Source: Desulfobacteraceae bacterium | Lineage (GTDB): Bacteria > Desulfobacterota > Desulfobacteria > Desulfobacterales > ETH-SRB1 | Reading direction: 5' to 3' | Length of the DNA stretch: 6,152 nt | NCBI GenBank assembly: GCA_013202725.1 | Contig: JABMRH010000015.1 | Location: forward strand, 1-6,152 | Part shown: positions 4,743-6,152 of the stretch, piece after piece | Numbering within the stretch: the stretch's first letter is position 1 | Layout: each line of letters starts with the position of its first letter | Notes under the pieces: model-generated | The model's database searches: none | Told to the model about the DNA's origin: nothing | What the model saw: the letters and a program-made list of their open reading frames with translations, nothing else | Position numbers and translations under genes: made by a program

Positions 4743-6119
4743 ATGATTCAAATCAATTCAAATATTATTCCCAAAACAAAAAACGCATATCTTGTCGGCG
4801 GTTCAATCAGAGATGTTCTTTTAGGGCTATCTCCAACTGATTATGACATCGCTGTGTTAGGAAATCCAGAACAATTCGCAAAAAATATTGCCTCTAAAAC
4901 ATCAGGCCGGATTATCAGGATGGGAAAACCAGGGCAGATGATAATCCGTGTGGTCTCAGACGATAAAATTTTTGATATTTCATCAATAAATGATGTCTCG
5001 ATTGAAGATGACCTTAATAAAAGAGATTTTACAATCAATGCCATAGCATACTCTTTATCTTCAGGTAAAATTATCGACCCGCTTGGCGGCATACAGGACC
5101 TTTTCGACAAAAAAATTCGCATGGTGTCAACACAGGCCTTTATAAAGGATCCGATACGAATGATAAGGGCATACAGGATATGCGCATTGCGTAATTTTAA
5201 AATCGATCCGCAAACAGTTTCCGCAATTAAAAAAGATGCAAACCTTATTAAAAACTCAGCAGGGGAACGGATCAGGACAGAACTTTTCAAGATACTCCGA
5301 TCGTATAAAGCATATTACTATCTATCCAAAATGGCTGACGCCGGGCTTCTTAGTGAAATCTTTCCCGAGCTCGATACATTAAAAGGATGCATGCAAAACA
5401 GGTATCATTCTTATGATGTTTTTGACCATACAATGAAGGCTTTTTGCTGTCTTGAAAAAATCCTTAACGATCATTCGGAGTATATACCTAAAATATACAA
5501 CCAAAACATAAAGCAGCTTAACAAAAACAAAGGACATCTTCTAAAATTCGCAATCCTTCTGCATGATATCGGGAAGCCTGCTGCGCGAAGCATCGACAGT
5601 CAAGGCAATATTCATTTTTACGGGCACGGTAAAAAGGGGGCCGATATGGCAAACAAAATCAGCAAAAGGCTGAAACTTTCAACCAGTGAAAGATATTATA
5701 TAGATTTTATTGTCCGCAACCATATAAGGCCGTTATTTCTTTTTATATCTCACCAAAAAAAAATATTAACAAAAAAAAGTGTAACACGATTCTTTATAAA
5801 ATGTGGCGATAATACTCCTGCTTTACTGCTTCACACAATTGCTGATATTCAAGGAAAAGGTAACAGAGAGGATATAAGAGACGCGGCGTTTATCGAATTT
5901 GCAAAAGCCATGCTCCACGATTTTTTTTCAGATTTTATGCCGGGGAGAATAAAGCCGCCCCTTATAACAGGTTACGACCTGATTCATGAGTTCTGCCTGA
6001 CACCTTCGCCTTTATTTAAAAAAATCCTGAGGATTGTTCAAGAAGAAAGGCTGTCTGATAAAATCAACACCAGACAGGAAGCCCTCGGGCTGGCAAAGAA
6101 AATCTTGACAAACTCGTAA
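4743..6119 (+). CDS. tRNA nucleotidyltransferase (Cca/PcnB superfamily) with HD domain
   Basis: Class II nucleotidyltransferases of this family add CCA, or only CC or A, to tRNA 3' ends, while PcnB relatives add poly(A). The 458-residue product has the palm motif YLVGGSIRDVLLG (16-28) with metal ligands D33 and D35 in TDYDIAV and a further Asp at 78. KRDFTINAIAY (93-103), IDPLGG (111-116), KDPIRMIRAYRI (135-146) and GERIRTEL (174-181) are neck and RNA-binding motifs. An HD phosphohydrolase domain follows: FDHT (H229), LLHDIGKP (H274, D275), FYGHG (H295) and NHIRP (H327), as in E. coli Cca (412 residues). LITGYDLI..F (407-417) to the end resembles the C-terminal domain of CCA enzymes. Position 135 is Lys where many CCA-adding enzymes have Glu in EDxxR, so I leave the symbol empty; CCA-, CC- or A-adding activity cannot be settled from sequence. 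It is transcribed divergently from coaE. Confidence 0.9.
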   Translation: MIQINSNIIPKTKNAYLVGGSIRDVLLGLSPTDYDIAVLGNPEQFAKNIASKTSGRIIRMGKPGQMIIRVVSDDKIFDISSINDVSIEDDLNKRDFTINAIAYSLSSGKIIDPLGGIQDLFDKKIRMVSTQAFIKDPIRMIRAYRICALRNFKIDPQTVSAIKKDANLIKNSAGERIRTELFKILRSYKAYYYLSKMADAGLLSEIFPELDTLKGCMQNRYHSYDVFDHTMKAFCCLEKILNDHSEYIPKIYNQNIKQLNKNKGHLLKFAILLHDIGKPAARSIDSQGNIHFYGHGKKGADMANKISKRLKLSTSERYYIDFIVRNHIRPLFLFISHQKKILTKKSVTRFFIKCGDNTPALLLHTIADIQGKGNREDIRDAAFIEFAKAMLHDFFSDFMPGRIKPPLITGYDLIHEFCLTPSPLFKKILRIVQEERLSDKINTRQEALGLAKKILTNS

Positions 6120-6147
6120 AAAGTCAAATCTGTCAGGTTCATCAACT
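6113..6147 (-). repeat. Second copy of the GACTTTTTACGAG-type motif at the 3' end of the cca-like gene
   Basis: The minus strand reads GTTGATG, a spacer, then ATTTGACTTTTTACGAG. It overlaps the last two codons and the stop of the cca-like gene. It pairs with the weaker copy at 123-150. No terminator hairpin for the gene is visible in the remaining 33 bases. Confidence 0.3.
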
Positions 6148-6152
6148 CTTGA

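Noticed and set aside
4841..5290. 149-codon minus-strand frame inside the cca-like gene
   Set aside because: It is antisense to the conserved nucleotidyltransferase motifs; the plus-strand frame explains the sequence fully.
6105..6133. TTGACA at the end of the cca-like gene as a promoter for a downstream gene
   Set aside because: At 17-base spacing the -10 position reads ATCTGT, a poor match. It shares CTTGACAAAC with the rho promoter region, which I take as chance.

Overview
This is an ordinary housekeeping stretch of a bacterial chromosome. It carries five genes on the minus strand (coaE, rho, rpmE, prfA, prmC in transcription order) and one divergent gene on the plus strand, a tRNA nucleotidyltransferase of the Cca/PcnB superfamily with an HD domain. 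All six reading frames look intact. The order coaE - rho - rpmE - prfA - prmC, a Rho close to the E. coli type, a zinc-type L31 and a moderately AT-rich base composition suggest a Desulfobacterota (deltaproteobacterial, probably Desulfobacterales) genome. That assignment is inference from gene order and protein style; no marker gene in the window proves it.

Layout. Positions 1-171 hold the 3' flank of the minus-strand cluster, including a perfect 15-bp hairpin at 29-62. prmC (172-1068) overlaps the end of prfA (1037-2122). rpmE (2199-2417) and rho (2445-3692) follow with short gaps. Positions 3693-4042 are a gene-free stretch that I read as a long, structured rho leader. It begins at a near-consensus promoter whose -35 box contains the coaE stop codon. 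coaE occupies 4043-4663. A 79-bp divergent spacer then separates coaE from the cca-like gene (4743-6119), and the last 33 bases are non-coding.

How the genes work together. The minus-strand cluster groups gene-expression functions: Rho ends transcripts, L31 is a ribosomal protein, RF1 ends translation at UAA/UAG, and PrmC methylates the GGQ glutamine of RF1. CoaE makes coenzyme A and is only a positional companion. The divergent enzyme matures or repairs tRNA 3' ends.

I see no CRISPR array, insertion sequence, phage, toxin, defence gene, tRNA or rRNA gene. The items most worth a second look are regulatory: the roughly 320-nt rho leader with two hairpins and a C-rich, G-poor segment, a possibly leaderless cca-like mRNA, and two similar degenerate motifs at the two ends of the window. 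I found no evidence for a wholly new biological system.
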